Origin: Saccharothrix obliqua | GTDB taxonomy: Bacteria > Actinomycetota > Actinomycetes > Mycobacteriales > Pseudonocardiaceae | DNA length: 41,798 bases | Direction of reading: 5' to 3' | NCBI RefSeq assembly: GCF_019375475.1 | Contig: NZ_JAHXGQ010000022.1 | Coordinates: 1-41,798, forward strand | Part shown: in pieces, positions 13,767 to 21,652 of the stretch | Position numbering within the stretch: position 1 is the stretch's first letter | Layout: every line of letters starts with the position of its first letter | Position numbers and translations under genes: made by a program | The notes under the pieces: generated by a model | The model's input: only the letters and a program-made list of their open reading frames with translations | What the model was told of the DNA's origin: nothing | Database searches by the model: none

Positions 13767-16397
13767 ATGAGCACGCCGACCACCACCCGGCCCGTCGCCG
13801 AGACGGAGTCCGCCGAGCCTGTTCGCCCGGTCGCGGCGCGGCGGGCGCGGCGTTCTCACCGTCCCGACGCCCCCGCCGTGCCCCACGCGGACCGGCCGAC
13901 GATCTGGGCGCTGCTGAGGGCGTTCAACCCCGACCAGCGCTGGTTCCACCCGGTCCAGGCCGCCGTGTGGCTGTACGTGCTGGCCGCCGTGCCGATCTGG
14001 GCCGGGCTGCCCACCTGGACGCTGGCCGTGGTCGGCGCGGTGGGCACCGCGCTGGGCGTGGTCGCCGCCCGCCGCGGCTACCCGGTCCGGCTCTACGGCC
14101 AGGCGCAGCGGCGCAACGCCCTGATCCTCACCGTCACCGCCGGCGTGGCCGCGACCGCCTGGCTGGTGTTCGCCGCGAACGTGCGGCCGACCAACCTGCT
14201 CGCCCTGGGCGCCCTGGTGCTCGGCGCGATCCTGTTCGGCGGCGCGTACGCGCTGATCAAGACCCAGGCGCCGGTGCGCAAGGCCGAGGTCGAGCAGCTC
14301 CGCGTCGAGCGCCAGGCCGAGGTTGCCGCCGTGGTCGAGCAGGTCGAGCAGCAGCGCGCCTTCAACGAGTGGGAGCAGATCCTCGCCGACGCCAAGCTGC
14401 CGGGGCTCACGGTGCGCGAAAAGGTCACCACCAAGGCCGGATACACGCTACGGCTGGGCAACCACCCCACCGAGGGCATCAGGTTCAGCGACCTCAAGGA
14501 GGCCCGCGAGAAGATCGCCAACACCGCCTCCCATCGGCTGGGCCTGCGGCTGTCGGCGGAGCAGATCCGGCCCGAGGAGACCGACAGCGCCTCGGAGTTC
14601 CTGCTGCACGTGGCCACCACCAACTACTTCGCCACCTCGATCCCCTATCCGCTGGACCGTCCGGTGGGCACCATCCGCAACCCGATCCGGCCCGCCATCT
14701 ACCAGGACGGCACCGACGTCGAGATCGGGATGTTCGGGGTACACACGGTGATGGTGGGCAGCACCGGCGGCGGCAAGAGCGTGTTCACCAACAACGTGCT
14801 GGCCGACACCACCCACTGCCTGGACAACCTGGCCTGGGTCGCCGCCAGCGACAAGCTGATCCCGCTGATCTACCCATGGCTCTACCCGTGGTTCAGCGGG
14901 ATGACCAACCGCCCGGTGATCGACCGGGTGGCGGGCGAGGCCCCCAAGCGGGTCCTGCTGTTGCTCGCCGACGCCTACAAGGTCATCAAGCTGCGCAACA
15001 AGCGCTTGGGCCCGCAGTCGAAGCACCAGCCGACCGCCGAGGACCCGGCGATCACCGTCTTCCTCGAAGAGGCCTCGGACCTGCTGATCGACAACAGCAC
15101 GGTGACGATCAAGACGTTCGACGGCAAGGAGATGAACGGCTCCCAGCTTGTCAACGCCATCACTCGCGCCGCCCGCTCGGCAGGCGTGAGCCTGTACCTG
15201 ATCACCCAGTACGGCCTGATGGACGCACTCGGCGCGCACGGCAGTTTCGCCAAGCGCAACATCACCCAGCGCATCGCGGCCAAGACCTTCAGCGCCCACG
15301 ACGGCCAGGCAACCCTGGTCGGGATGAGCGTGGACACCACCAAGCTGCGCAACCACACCATTCTCGTGCAGCCCAGCACGGACGAACCGCGCGTCATCCC
15401 GGCCAAGGCCTACATGCTCGACGGCGTCGACCAGATCGCCCCCATCGCCGCCCGCAACACCGCCAACCAGCCCCGGCTGCCCGCCTGGTTGCAAGCCGAG
15501 CTGGGCCAGGCCTACGCCGACCGCTGGAACCCCAAGGACCTGCCCGAGCTGTTCGAGGTGATGAAGGCCCAGGGCTTCGACTGGCCTTCGCTGGGGTTCA
15601 TCAACGCCGGTGGCGTCGACGAGACGTTCACCGCGCTCATGCAGACCGCGCTCGCGCCCGCCGCGGGCGAGCAGGACCAGGACGGCCACGACGTACAGCA
15701 GGCCGTCGAGAACGCCGATGACGAAAGCACCGGCACCACCGCAGCACCGACGAACGAGGAGATCCGGAAGATGCGCAGCACGGCCGACCAGAAGATGGAC
15801 AACGCGATCGAGCAGTTCCGCAAGTGGGGCTCGCTGGGCGAGACCATGACCAAGGTGTTCGAGGTCATCCGCGCCGAGAACGCCCCCGCGTTCATCCCGG
15901 CCGACCGGCTGGCCTTCGTCATCGACCGGGTGGACCAGGACGGCGACTGGGCGGCTGCTGGCCGTGAGCTCGCCGCCGAGCTGGCGGGCAACCCGTGGAA
16001 GCTGGAGACCACCACCCAGGACGGCACCGTGGGCTGGACCCGCGAGGCGTTGATGGGCCGCATCAAGGCGTACCTGACCGGCGAGGTGCTGCCCCAGCCC
16101 CGGCCGGGCGAGGCGACCGCCGAGCCGATGGCGTCGATCCTGGCCGCCCTGGAGGGCCGCGCCGACGAGGACATGGTCGGCACCGGCGAGCTGACCGTGC
16201 TCATCGGGCGGGCCACGGCCGAGGAAGACGAGATGCGGCGCAGGAGCGCGGCCATCCGCCTGGGCCGCGAGCTGGGCGCCGCGCCGTGGTTCCTGGAGGC
16301 CCAGCGGGGCCGCGAGGGCTCGCAGTACCAGGTCGGCGCGCTGCGCAAGGCGGCCTCGGACGTGGCCGCGGGCGTCGACCGCACCCCCGCCAGCTGA
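13767..16397 (+). CDS. FtsK/SpoIIIE-type DNA-transfer ATPase (TraB-like)
   Basis: 876 residues from ATG 13767 (GAGGAGAGCAGG upstream). Residues 1-60 are polar. Four membrane helices follow (about 67-84, 91-110, 120-140, 144-166), then a coiled linker (170-200) and the motor domain. Walker A is GSTGGGKS at residues 331-338, and the Walker B strand ITVFLEEASDLL begins at 429. The C-terminal 250 residues are soluble, including repeats of short helical segments and perhaps a winged helix. In actinomycetes a hexameric FtsK-like protein moves double-stranded DNA between mycelia after binding repeats at clt. Here a MobF relaxase is also encoded, so the division of labour between the two is unclear. 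Hairpins flank the gene on both sides. Confidence 0.85.
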   Translation: MSTPTTTRPVAETESAEPVRPVAARRARRSHRPDAPAVPHADRPTIWALLRAFNPDQRWFHPVQAAVWLYVLAAVPIWAGLPTWTLAVVGAVGTALGVVAARRGYPVRLYGQAQRRNALILTVTAGVAATAWLVFAANVRPTNLLALGALVLGAILFGGAYALIKTQAPVRKAEVEQLRVERQAEVAAVVEQVEQQRAFNEWEQILADAKLPGLTVREKVTTKAGYTLRLGNHPTEGIRFSDLKEAREKIANTASHRLGLRLSAEQIRPEETDSASEFLLHVATTNYFATSIPYPLDRPVGTIRNPIRPAIYQDGTDVEIGMFGVHTVMVGSTGGGKSVFTNNVLADTTHCLDNLAWVAASDKLIPLIYPWLYPWFSGMTNRPVIDRVAGEAPKRVLLLLADAYKVIKLRNKRLGPQSKHQPTAEDPAITVFLEEASDLLIDNSTVTIKTFDGKEMNGSQLVNAITRAARSAGVSLYLITQYGLMDALGAHGSFAKRNITQRIAAKTFSAHDGQATLVGMSVDTTKLRNHTILVQPSTDEPRVIPAKAYMLDGVDQIAPIAARNTANQPRLPAWLQAELGQAYADRWNPKDLPELFEVMKAQGFDWPSLGFINAGGVDETFTALMQTALAPAAGEQDQDGHDVQQAVENADDESTGTTAAPTNEEIRKMRSTADQKMDNAIEQFRKWGSLGETMTKVFEVIRAENAPAFIPADRLAFVIDRVDQDGDWAAAGRELAAELAGNPWKLETTTQDGTVGWTREALMGRIKAYLTGEVLPQPRPGEATAEPMASILAALEGRADEDMVGTGELTVLIGRATAEEDEMRRRSAAIRLGRELGAAPWFLEAQRGREGSQYQVGALRKAASDVAAGVDRTPAS

Positions 16398-16418
16398 TTC
16401 CCCCAGCACGACCTCCCG

Positions 16419-16453
16419 GAGGGCGGCTCGCCGAGTGCCGGTGAGCCGCCCTC
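16419..16453 (+). terminator. Hairpin between FtsK and kinase-like genes
   Basis: GAGGGCGGCTC (16419-16429) pairs with GAGCCGCCCTC (16443-16453). It lies 20 bp after the ATPase stop codon and may reduce read-through into the kinase-like gene. Confidence 0.55.
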
Positions 16454-16503
16454 TGCACGTCAGGCCCCCTGTAGCACTCCCCTGGACTCGGGAGACGACC
16501 ACC

Positions 16504-17727
16504 ATGCCGAACCCGTTCGTTGACTACACCGAGGCGCTGGCCACGGCGACCAGCAACCTCGACGTCCACAACGCCCGTGCCCTGATCGACTGGGTCGACA
16601 ATGCCCCCGGCGCAGCCGAACAGCAGGCCGCGATGTGGATCACCTCCGCCCGCAGGATCAACGAGAAGATCCTCGTCGCGGGCGAGTTCGCCGACGCCCT
16701 GCACGACTTCGCCGCTACCCAGGCCCGCCAGGCTGAGCGCATCCGCGAGGTCGGCACCATCTTCCGCCGCGCCCACGCTGAGGAGCTACGCCGGATCAAC
16801 GAGCCCAAGCCCGGCGAGGACAAGTGGGACATCAGCAAAAATGACCTCGCAGGCAGTACCCCCAGCAAGATTGCGCCCGCCTCCGCTGCCGAGGAGGCGC
16901 CGGTGAGTAGTGCCACACCCTCGGGGCTGCCCTGCGGTGAGCTGACGGTGATCAAAGCCCTTTCCCCTGGTAAACGCGCCGTAGTGGATCTTGTCCAGGA
17001 CGCGTACGGGCGCGTGGCGATCCGCAAGACCTTCCACCCTGATCCCGACGACAGGATTCGAGCAGACCGTGAGGTCGCCGCGGCGGCGGTGGCCAACGCG
17101 GTGGGGATCACCGACCTCGAGGTGCGGCGTGTCGACGACGACACCGTGCTCATGACGTACTTCGAGGGTAAGACCGGCGCGGAACTGGCCTACGCCACCA
17201 TGTCGCCGGAGGATGTCGCCCTGCTGGATGACGATGCGGCCACCGACGAGCAGGTCGAGGACCCTGAGTGGCTGGCGCGGTGGTCGAAGGCCGATGACGA
17301 GTACCGCGCGAACCTGGAGCCGTGGATGCGGGCGCCCGGGGCCAAGGAGATCGGCTTGATCGACTACCTGGCGCTCAACATCGACCGCAACTCCAGCAAC
17401 TGGATCGTCGGCGATGACGGGGTGGTTCACCCGATCGACCACGACGCGTCGTTCATCGGCGCCATTCAGCAGGTACGAGACGGGCTGGTCGACTTCGACT
17501 CACCGTTCATGAAAGCCTGGCTGGCCAAGGATGACGTGGGCGGGCACAGGCGACCGGATGCTCTGGTCTCGCCATTCAGCCGGAGTCATCTGGAGCAGGT
17601 GATGGAACGCCTGGAAGACGCCAAGCCCGCACTGGACAGGATTCCTCCCGTCCGCGGGGTCGGCACCTACGACCTGGTGCGCCAGCGGCTCGAGTGGCTG
17701 ATCGAGGCGTGCGACGCGACGACCTGA
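16504..17727 (+). CDS. MPNPF module fused to PI3/4-kinase-like domain, candidate effector
   Basis: 407 residues from ATG 16504 (GGGAGA upstream). Residues 1-114 match the module at 13337 almost completely. A Ser/Ala/Pro linker (115-145) leads to a kinase-like domain. AIRKTF (K175) could supply the ATP-contacting lysine. LIDYLALNIDRNSSNWIV (from residue 285) followed by IDHDASF fits the catalytic and metal-binding loops of phosphatidylinositol-kinase-like/HipA-like folds, with D294, N299 and D312 as key residues. There is no signal peptide. The repeated module on both sides of the DNA-transfer ATPase suggests it is an export or docking signal, and that this protein is a kinase-type toxin or modifier carried during transfer. 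Alternatives: a plasmid maintenance kinase of HipA type, or a cytoplasmic regulator. Confidence 0.55.
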   Translation: MPNPFVDYTEALATATSNLDVHNARALIDWVDNAPGAAEQQAAMWITSARRINEKILVAGEFADALHDFAATQARQAERIREVGTIFRRAHAEELRRINEPKPGEDKWDISKNDLAGSTPSKIAPASAAEEAPVSSATPSGLPCGELTVIKALSPGKRAVVDLVQDAYGRVAIRKTFHPDPDDRIRADREVAAAAVANAVGITDLEVRRVDDDTVLMTYFEGKTGAELAYATMSPEDVALLDDDAATDEQVEDPEWLARWSKADDEYRANLEPWMRAPGAKEIGLIDYLALNIDRNSSNWIVGDDGVVHPIDHDASFIGAIQQVRDGLVDFDSPFMKAWLAKDDVGGHRRPDALVSPFSRSHLEQVMERLEDAKPALDRIPPVRGVGTYDLVRQRLEWLIEACDATT

Positions 17728-17760
17728 TCCCGACCACGCCCATCACACAACGTCACAACA

Positions 17761-17793
17761 GAGGGCGGCCCGCCGACGTTGCGGGCCGCCCTC
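17761..17793 (+). terminator. Transfer-operon terminator
   Basis: GAGGGCGGCCCGC (17761-17773) pairs perfectly with GCGGGCCGCCCTC (17781-17793) around a 7-nt loop. CGCTCTTGT follows. It ends the operon 34 bp after its last stop codon. Confidence 0.75.
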
Positions 17794-17807
17794 CGCTCTT
17801 GTCACCA

Positions 17808-18066
17808 CCTGCCACGACCGGGTCCTGATCTGCCACGGAGCACCTGCCACACCTGCCACCTGCCACGCGGCCGTGACAAGTCCGGTGGCATGACAACCAA
17901 CGCTGTTGATCTGCGAAAAGCCGAGTTCGTGGCAGGTGTGGCAAGTCGTGGCAGGTCACGCACCTGCCACAGCGGAAAAGGCCCCCCTCCCCACGTCAGC
18001 GGCCCGCTACCCCTGTTTCGCGGCTGAAGGCCCGTCACCTGTCACGCACCTGCAACCACTTGCAAC
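17808..18066. repeat. CCTGCCAC octamer repeat field (candidate clt or origin iterons)
   Basis: Direct copies: 17808, 17829 (TCTGCCAC), 17843, 17852, 17859, 17963, 18038 (CCTGTCAC), 18049 (CCTGCAAC), 18059 (CTTGCAAC). Inverted copies GTGGCAGG: 17929, 17948, with variants at 17885 and 17938. Spacing is 7-11 bp within clusters. Known TraB-recognition loci (clt) in Streptomyces are arrays of 8-bp direct repeats near traB, and this field follows the FtsK operon. Confidence 0.65.
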
Positions 18067-18296
18067 ACTGGAAGAGCGGACCAGAACACACCCGGCCCCG
18101 ATGATCACCCACAGTCAACAACAGCTCCGACTGGGCAGAGGGCTTCACCGGTTGACCACGACAGTGCGCCGCCCGCCAATCTGACGGGCGGGGCACCGTC
18201 GCACGGCAAGACCCCCAGGTCCCGCACCATGCCGGATTGGCGGTCGGGTACGTACGCGCAAGGGCCTACGCTGGATGAACACGGTTCCTACTCGCG

Positions 18297-19508
18297 GTGG
18301 TGATCCTGGTGGAGACGATCGGCGACCGGATCCGGGCGGCGCGCGGGGACCTCATGACCCAGCGCGAGCTCGCCGAGGCGGCTGGGGTGAGCGTGAAGTT
18401 GGTCCAAGCCTTGGAGCAGAACGACCGGATGACCTCCTCGATCGGCAGTCTGGTCAAGATCGCCGATGCGCTCGACCGCGACCCAGGCGATCTGCTGGGG
18501 CGGCGGCGCAGCCTGCCCTCGACTGCGCACACCGGCGTGCAGGAGGTGCTGCGTGCGCTCACGCCGGTCGACGACCTGCTGGGCGAGGTCGTCGACGAGG
18601 GTCAGGACGAGGACCTGGCCGACGTCGACGCAGTCCGGCGCGCGGTCGACTACGCCTGGGGCCTGTACTGGTCGGGGCGCTACGAACCGCTGATAGGGAT
18701 ACTGCCAGCCGCCCTGGCGCAGCTGGCCGCCGCCGGGCACGCCGCCCCGTCCACCGGCGCGGCCGCGATGCACGAGTTGCGGGCGCGCGGGCTGTGGGTC
18801 ACCGCGTGCGTCCTGGTGCACCTGGGCCACCCGGCCGGGGCGTACCTGGCCGTCCGCCAGGCCCTCGACGCCGCCGGGCACGGCACCGACGATTTGCTGG
18901 ACGCGGTGTTGCGCGGCTCGCTGTCGTGGCAGATGTTGGCGCAGGGCCGCTACACCGAGGCCACGGGGCTCGCGCTGCGCACCGCCAAGGCTCTCGAACC
19001 CGAAGGCGGCACCGGTGCCGCCTCGCCGCAGCGCCGCTCGGTGTACGGATCGCTGCTCATCAGCGCCGCGACCGCCACCGCCCGTGGGGGCAGGGCCGCC
19101 GCGGCCGCCGAACTGCTCGACGAGGCCGGACGCGTGGCTGCGCTCGACGGGGACCGCACCGACTACGAAAGCCCATTCGGCCCGTCCCAGGTGGTCATGC
19201 AGACCGTGGACGTCGCCGTGGTCACCGAGGACTACGACCAGGCCGTCATCGCCGCGCGCGCCATGCCGCGCGCGGCGGCGCTGCCGCTGGCCGCCCGCGC
19301 CCGCCACCTCACCGACGTCGCGCTCGCCCGCACCCAACTCGGCGACCTGACCCACGCCCGCGACACCCTGCTCACGGTGCACGCGATGGCCCCGGACTGG
19401 ATGGCCCACCAGCACCTGCCCCGCCAGGTGCTGGCCGAGCTACGGCTGCGCGACCGCAACCCGCGGCTGCGTGACCTGGCCCGAGCCCTCGGCGTCACCG
19501 AGAACTGA
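18297..19508 (+). CDS. XRE-family regulator with TPR-like repeats
   Basis: 403 residues from GTG 18297; GTG 18309 is an alternative and neither has a clear ribosome binding site. Residues about 8-65 form an XRE helix-turn-helix (TQRELAEAAGVSVKLVQALE as core). The remaining 330 residues are alpha-helical with TPR-like spacing (AYLAVRQALDAAGHG, QGRYTEATGLALRTAKAL, DYDQAVIAARAM). Such HTH-TPR proteins are abundant in actinomycetes, where the TPR part senses a peptide or protein partner. It follows the octamer field and is a candidate to bind it. Flanked by no divergent partner. Confidence 0.75.
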   Translation: MVILVETIGDRIRAARGDLMTQRELAEAAGVSVKLVQALEQNDRMTSSIGSLVKIADALDRDPGDLLGRRRSLPSTAHTGVQEVLRALTPVDDLLGEVVDEGQDEDLADVDAVRRAVDYAWGLYWSGRYEPLIGILPAALAQLAAAGHAAPSTGAAAMHELRARGLWVTACVLVHLGHPAGAYLAVRQALDAAGHGTDDLLDAVLRGSLSWQMLAQGRYTEATGLALRTAKALEPEGGTGAASPQRRSVYGSLLISAATATARGGRAAAAAELLDEAGRVAALDGDRTDYESPFGPSQVVMQTVDVAVVTEDYDQAVIAARAMPRAAALPLAARARHLTDVALARTQLGDLTHARDTLLTVHAMAPDWMAHQHLPRQVLAELRLRDRNPRLRDLARALGVTEN

Positions 19509-19584
19509 CCGGCACCATCACCGCTGTGGTCGGAATGGTCACCCTGGTCGCCTCCATGCCCTGACCACGTCATCCGTTCAGGTA

Positions 19585-19603
19585 GTCCCACATCCTGTGG
19601 GAC
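19585..19603. promoter_or_regulatory. Inverted repeat upstream of small membrane gene
   Basis: GTCCCACA (19585-19592) and TGTGGGAC (19596-19603) are separated by 3 nt. It lies 34 bp before the ATG at 19637 and could be an operator. Confidence 0.45.
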
Positions 19604-19636
19604 CGGACCTGACCTGGCCTTTCCTAACGTCGCGGC

Positions 19637-19726
19637 ATGGAGTGGATGGTGGTCGCCGCCCTGGGCTTGGCGGTAGTGGGCGTTGTGGTGTGGCTGACGT
19701 TGCAGGTCGGGCGGGGTGGGCGGTGA
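19637..19726 (+). CDS. 29-residue single-helix membrane peptide
   Basis: From ATG 19637 the sequence begins MEWMVVAALGLAVVGVVVWL and ends with a short polar, Arg-containing tail. It is almost entirely one membrane helix. Its TGA overlaps the GTG of the next gene (GTGA), so coupling supports real translation. No ribosome binding site is obvious. Function unknown. Confidence 0.5.
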   Translation: MEWMVVAALGLAVVGVVVWLTLQVGRGGR

Positions 19727-20196
19727 CCGGCGAGTACCCGTTGCACCGCGCGCTCGACGCCTTCACCGGTGCTGGCTACCCGGTTTTCACCTACGGTCCC
19801 GGCACGATGGACGGGTTCGTCACGGCCGGGCGCACCGCGACGCAGGGCCTGATCGACTCGCTGACCCGGCGCAGCGCCGCACGCTGGGAGCAGGCCCGCG
19901 CCCTCGCCGTCGAGGTGGACCTTCCGGCCCGCGTGGTGCACACGATCATGGAACGCGTCGACCACGCCGCCGTTCACGGCGAAACGCTCGAGGACATCCT
20001 CGGCTACCTCAACGCCCGCCGGATCAACGACCGCGACGACTGGCCCGGCGAACCGGTGCTGCGCATCGCCGCGGCGATCCGTCCGGAACCCCCGGCCGGG
20101 ACCGACCGCTCGATCAAGCCCGACGTACCTGCTCGGGCCATCGACCGCAACCAGCCCCGCGGGGGCCAGGAACCGCCAAGTCAGCCAACCGGATGA
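19723..20196 (+). CDS. Hypothetical soluble protein
   Basis: 157 residues from GTG 19723, coupled by GTGA to the membrane peptide. The first 105 residues are mixed alpha/beta with no known motif (YPLHRALDAFTGAGYPVFTY, ARVVHTIMERVDHAAVHGE). The last 45 are charged and disordered. Possible partner of the membrane peptide. Function unknown. Confidence 0.55.
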   Translation: MTGEYPLHRALDAFTGAGYPVFTYGPGTMDGFVTAGRTATQGLIDSLTRRSAARWEQARALAVEVDLPARVVHTIMERVDHAAVHGETLEDILGYLNARRINDRDDWPGEPVLRIAAAIRPEPPAGTDRSIKPDVPARAIDRNQPRGGQEPPSQPTG

Positions 20197-20696
20197 ACCG
20201 CGGATCAACGATCCGATCACAGACCAGGTCACCTGTCGGTGACCACCGCGGCGGCGAACCCTCGGTGTCGTCTTCTTGATCCAACGGTTGGTCTTCCTGC
20301 CCTTCCCTGGCTGGAGCGGGTTCCGGTTGGAGCCCTGTCGCCCCCAACCGGATCCGGGATGGGGGTGACGCCGCAGTGGATCAGGAGACCGGCCTGGAAC
20401 GCGAAGCCGACGCCGTGCGCGGGGAGCCTATCAACGGCGTCAGGCAGAAAACGCGCCCATGAAGCGGTCCGACAGGTGGCGGCGCGACCACGCGCTGGCC
20501 GTGCGCACGGCCGTGGCGCGGTGTTCGGTCGACACGTCGGCGAGCTGCGCGAGGACGGGCACCTGGTCGACCTGGTGGAGATCCTGCTCGTGTTCGCAGG
20601 GTTCGCACGACTGCGAGGATTGCGAACAGTGGCTCTCGTTCCGCTTCCCGTTGCCGCTGGCCCGCCGGAGGCTGCCGACGGCGCTATCGTGTCGAC
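20197..20696. other. 500-bp region with overlapping weak frames and a heptad array
   Basis: All three plus frames stay open for parts of this stretch, but coding character switches between them and none has a start with ribosome binding site, so I accept no gene. It may hold remnants of a frameshifted gene, for example a 28-codon frame from GTG 20377 ending at the TGA near 20462. The heptad array at 20593-20626 lies 70 bp before the antitoxin gene. Confidence 0.45.
20593..20626. repeat. Heptad array 3 (four units)
   Basis: Units at 20593 (TTCGCAG), 20602 (TTCGCAC), 20611 (CTGCGAG) and 20620 (TTGCGAA), period 9 bp, upstream of the toxin-antitoxin pair. Confidence 0.8.
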
Positions 20697-21074
20697 ATGG
20701 CCTCTCCCGCCGCTCCCCTGCCCGAGCCCGGCCGCACGCCGGACGGCGTCGAGCCTGCTCCGGAGTGGACGGCCGACCGGGACGCCGCTGCGGCGTTCGG
20801 CTCACCGGAGGCGATCCGCGCGGCCCTGCTGCCCGAGCAGCAAGGCGAGTTCGACGCCGCGTACGACGCGGCGCTGACCGCGGCCAGGCAGACACTGCGC
20901 CTGGACCAGCTCCACCACGTGCTGAGGGTGTGGCGCCGGGTGGCCTGGCTGACCCGGCAGGATCCCGACGCGCAGCGGCGCGCCTTCACGGCCGCCGCCG
21001 AGGTCGCGCGGACCGGCGAGTCCCGACCCGGCAGCGTGTCCTGGACCGACCTTCGCGCCGAACTCGGCGTCTGA
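20697..21074 (+). CDS. Antitoxin-like protein (DUF6247 type)
   Basis: 125 residues from ATG 20697. A Pro/Ala-rich start leads to a helical domain (FGSPEAIRAALLPEQQGEFD, AYDAALTAARQTLRLDQLHH, VLRVWRRVAWLTRQDPDAQRR). Actinobacterial proteins with this pattern are encoded just before ParE/RelE-like toxins. The next gene, 22 bp downstream, is such a protein. The upstream heptad array suggests control by the partition regulator, as in plasmids where an omega protein controls addiction genes. Functional call by family resemblance and pairing. Confidence 0.65.
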   Translation: MASPAAPLPEPGRTPDGVEPAPEWTADRDAAAAFGSPEAIRAALLPEQQGEFDAAYDAALTAARQTLRLDQLHHVLRVWRRVAWLTRQDPDAQRRAFTAAAEVARTGESRPGSVSWTDLRAELGV

Positions 21075-21096
21075 CCAACCGGTGGTCTGACTCCTC

Positions 21097-21378
21097 GTGG
21101 CGTACGCGCTCGACATCGACCCCGCCGCGCGCGAGCAGATCCGCGCCCTGCCTGTCGACGCCCTCGCTGCGCTGGTTCGGGCCTTCGAGGTGCTGACCCT
21201 CGTGCCCGAGCGCGGCGATCCGCTCAACCCGGCCAACCCCGACGGCGCGGTCCGGCAACTGGTCTTCGACGAGGGCAAGGGCCTGATCACCTACCTGCTG
21301 CTGAGCGACCAGGACCGGGTCGACGTGCTGGTGGTGACGTGGGTGTCATTCGAATCCCCAGGCCCCGACCGGGGCTGA
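21097..21378 (+). CDS. RelE/ParE-like toxin
   Basis: 93 residues from GTG 21097. The order is that of the RelE/ParE fold: helix-rich start (DPAAREQIRALPVDALAALV), then strands in GAVRQLVFDEGKGLITYLLL and DRVDVLVVTWVSFE. It would act on ribosome-bound mRNA (RelE) or gyrase (ParE); the sequence does not decide which. Second gene of a type II toxin-antitoxin pair that would stabilise the plasmid. Confidence 0.65.
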   Translation: MAYALDIDPAAREQIRALPVDALAALVRAFEVLTLVPERGDPLNPANPDGAVRQLVFDEGKGLITYLLLSDQDRVDVLVVTWVSFESPGPDRG

Positions 21379-21589
21379 CGGGCCGCCCGCGCCGATGCAC
21401 AGGTGTGTCTCTGGTGTTCCTGCACATGAGTCTGGGATACCAGTGGATCCCCTGCACCGACCTCGGCCCGCCAGTTCCCGGTGTGCACGGGGTGGCGGTC
21501 TAGAAAGACCCCCAATGTGATCCCCCGTATGCACCCTCGACGGAAGTGCCCATACGGACGGATGATCACAACTTTCCCCTGATCAGGAT

Positions 21590-21641
21590 GCACGAACGCT
21601 CGCAGAGTTCGCATCCCCGCGAGCCCTGCGAGCGTTCGCGG
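21590..21641. repeat. Heptad array 4 (six slots)
   Basis: Units at 21590 (GCACGAA, weak), 21599, 21608, 21617, 21626 and 21635, period 9 bp with mixed orientation. It lies between the converging ends of the toxin gene and the 21653 gene, 4 bp after a CCTGATCAGG site. The 274-bp gap (21379-21652) holds no gene. Confidence 0.8.
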
Positions 21642-21652
21642 CTCTCCCGGTC

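Larger units (their letters stand above)
17728..18296. other. Non-coding region with terminator and CCTGCCAC repeat field
   Basis: The 569 bp between the kinase-like gene and the XRE regulator contain a strong hairpin and about a dozen CCTGCCAC-like octamers in both orientations (listed separately). Short frames here are by-products of the repeats. The last 60 bp carry TTGGCG (18237) and TACGCT (18267), a possible promoter for the regulator gene. Confidence 0.6.

Noticed and set aside
14448..16505. Long minus-strand open frame opposite the FtsK-like gene
   Set aside because: No domains and no start signals; the plus frame carries Walker A and B motifs.
20239..20877. Plus-strand open frame overlapping the antitoxin gene start
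   Set aside because: No ribosome binding site, coding character switches frames, and it runs through the heptad array and into the antitoxin gene in the wrong frame.
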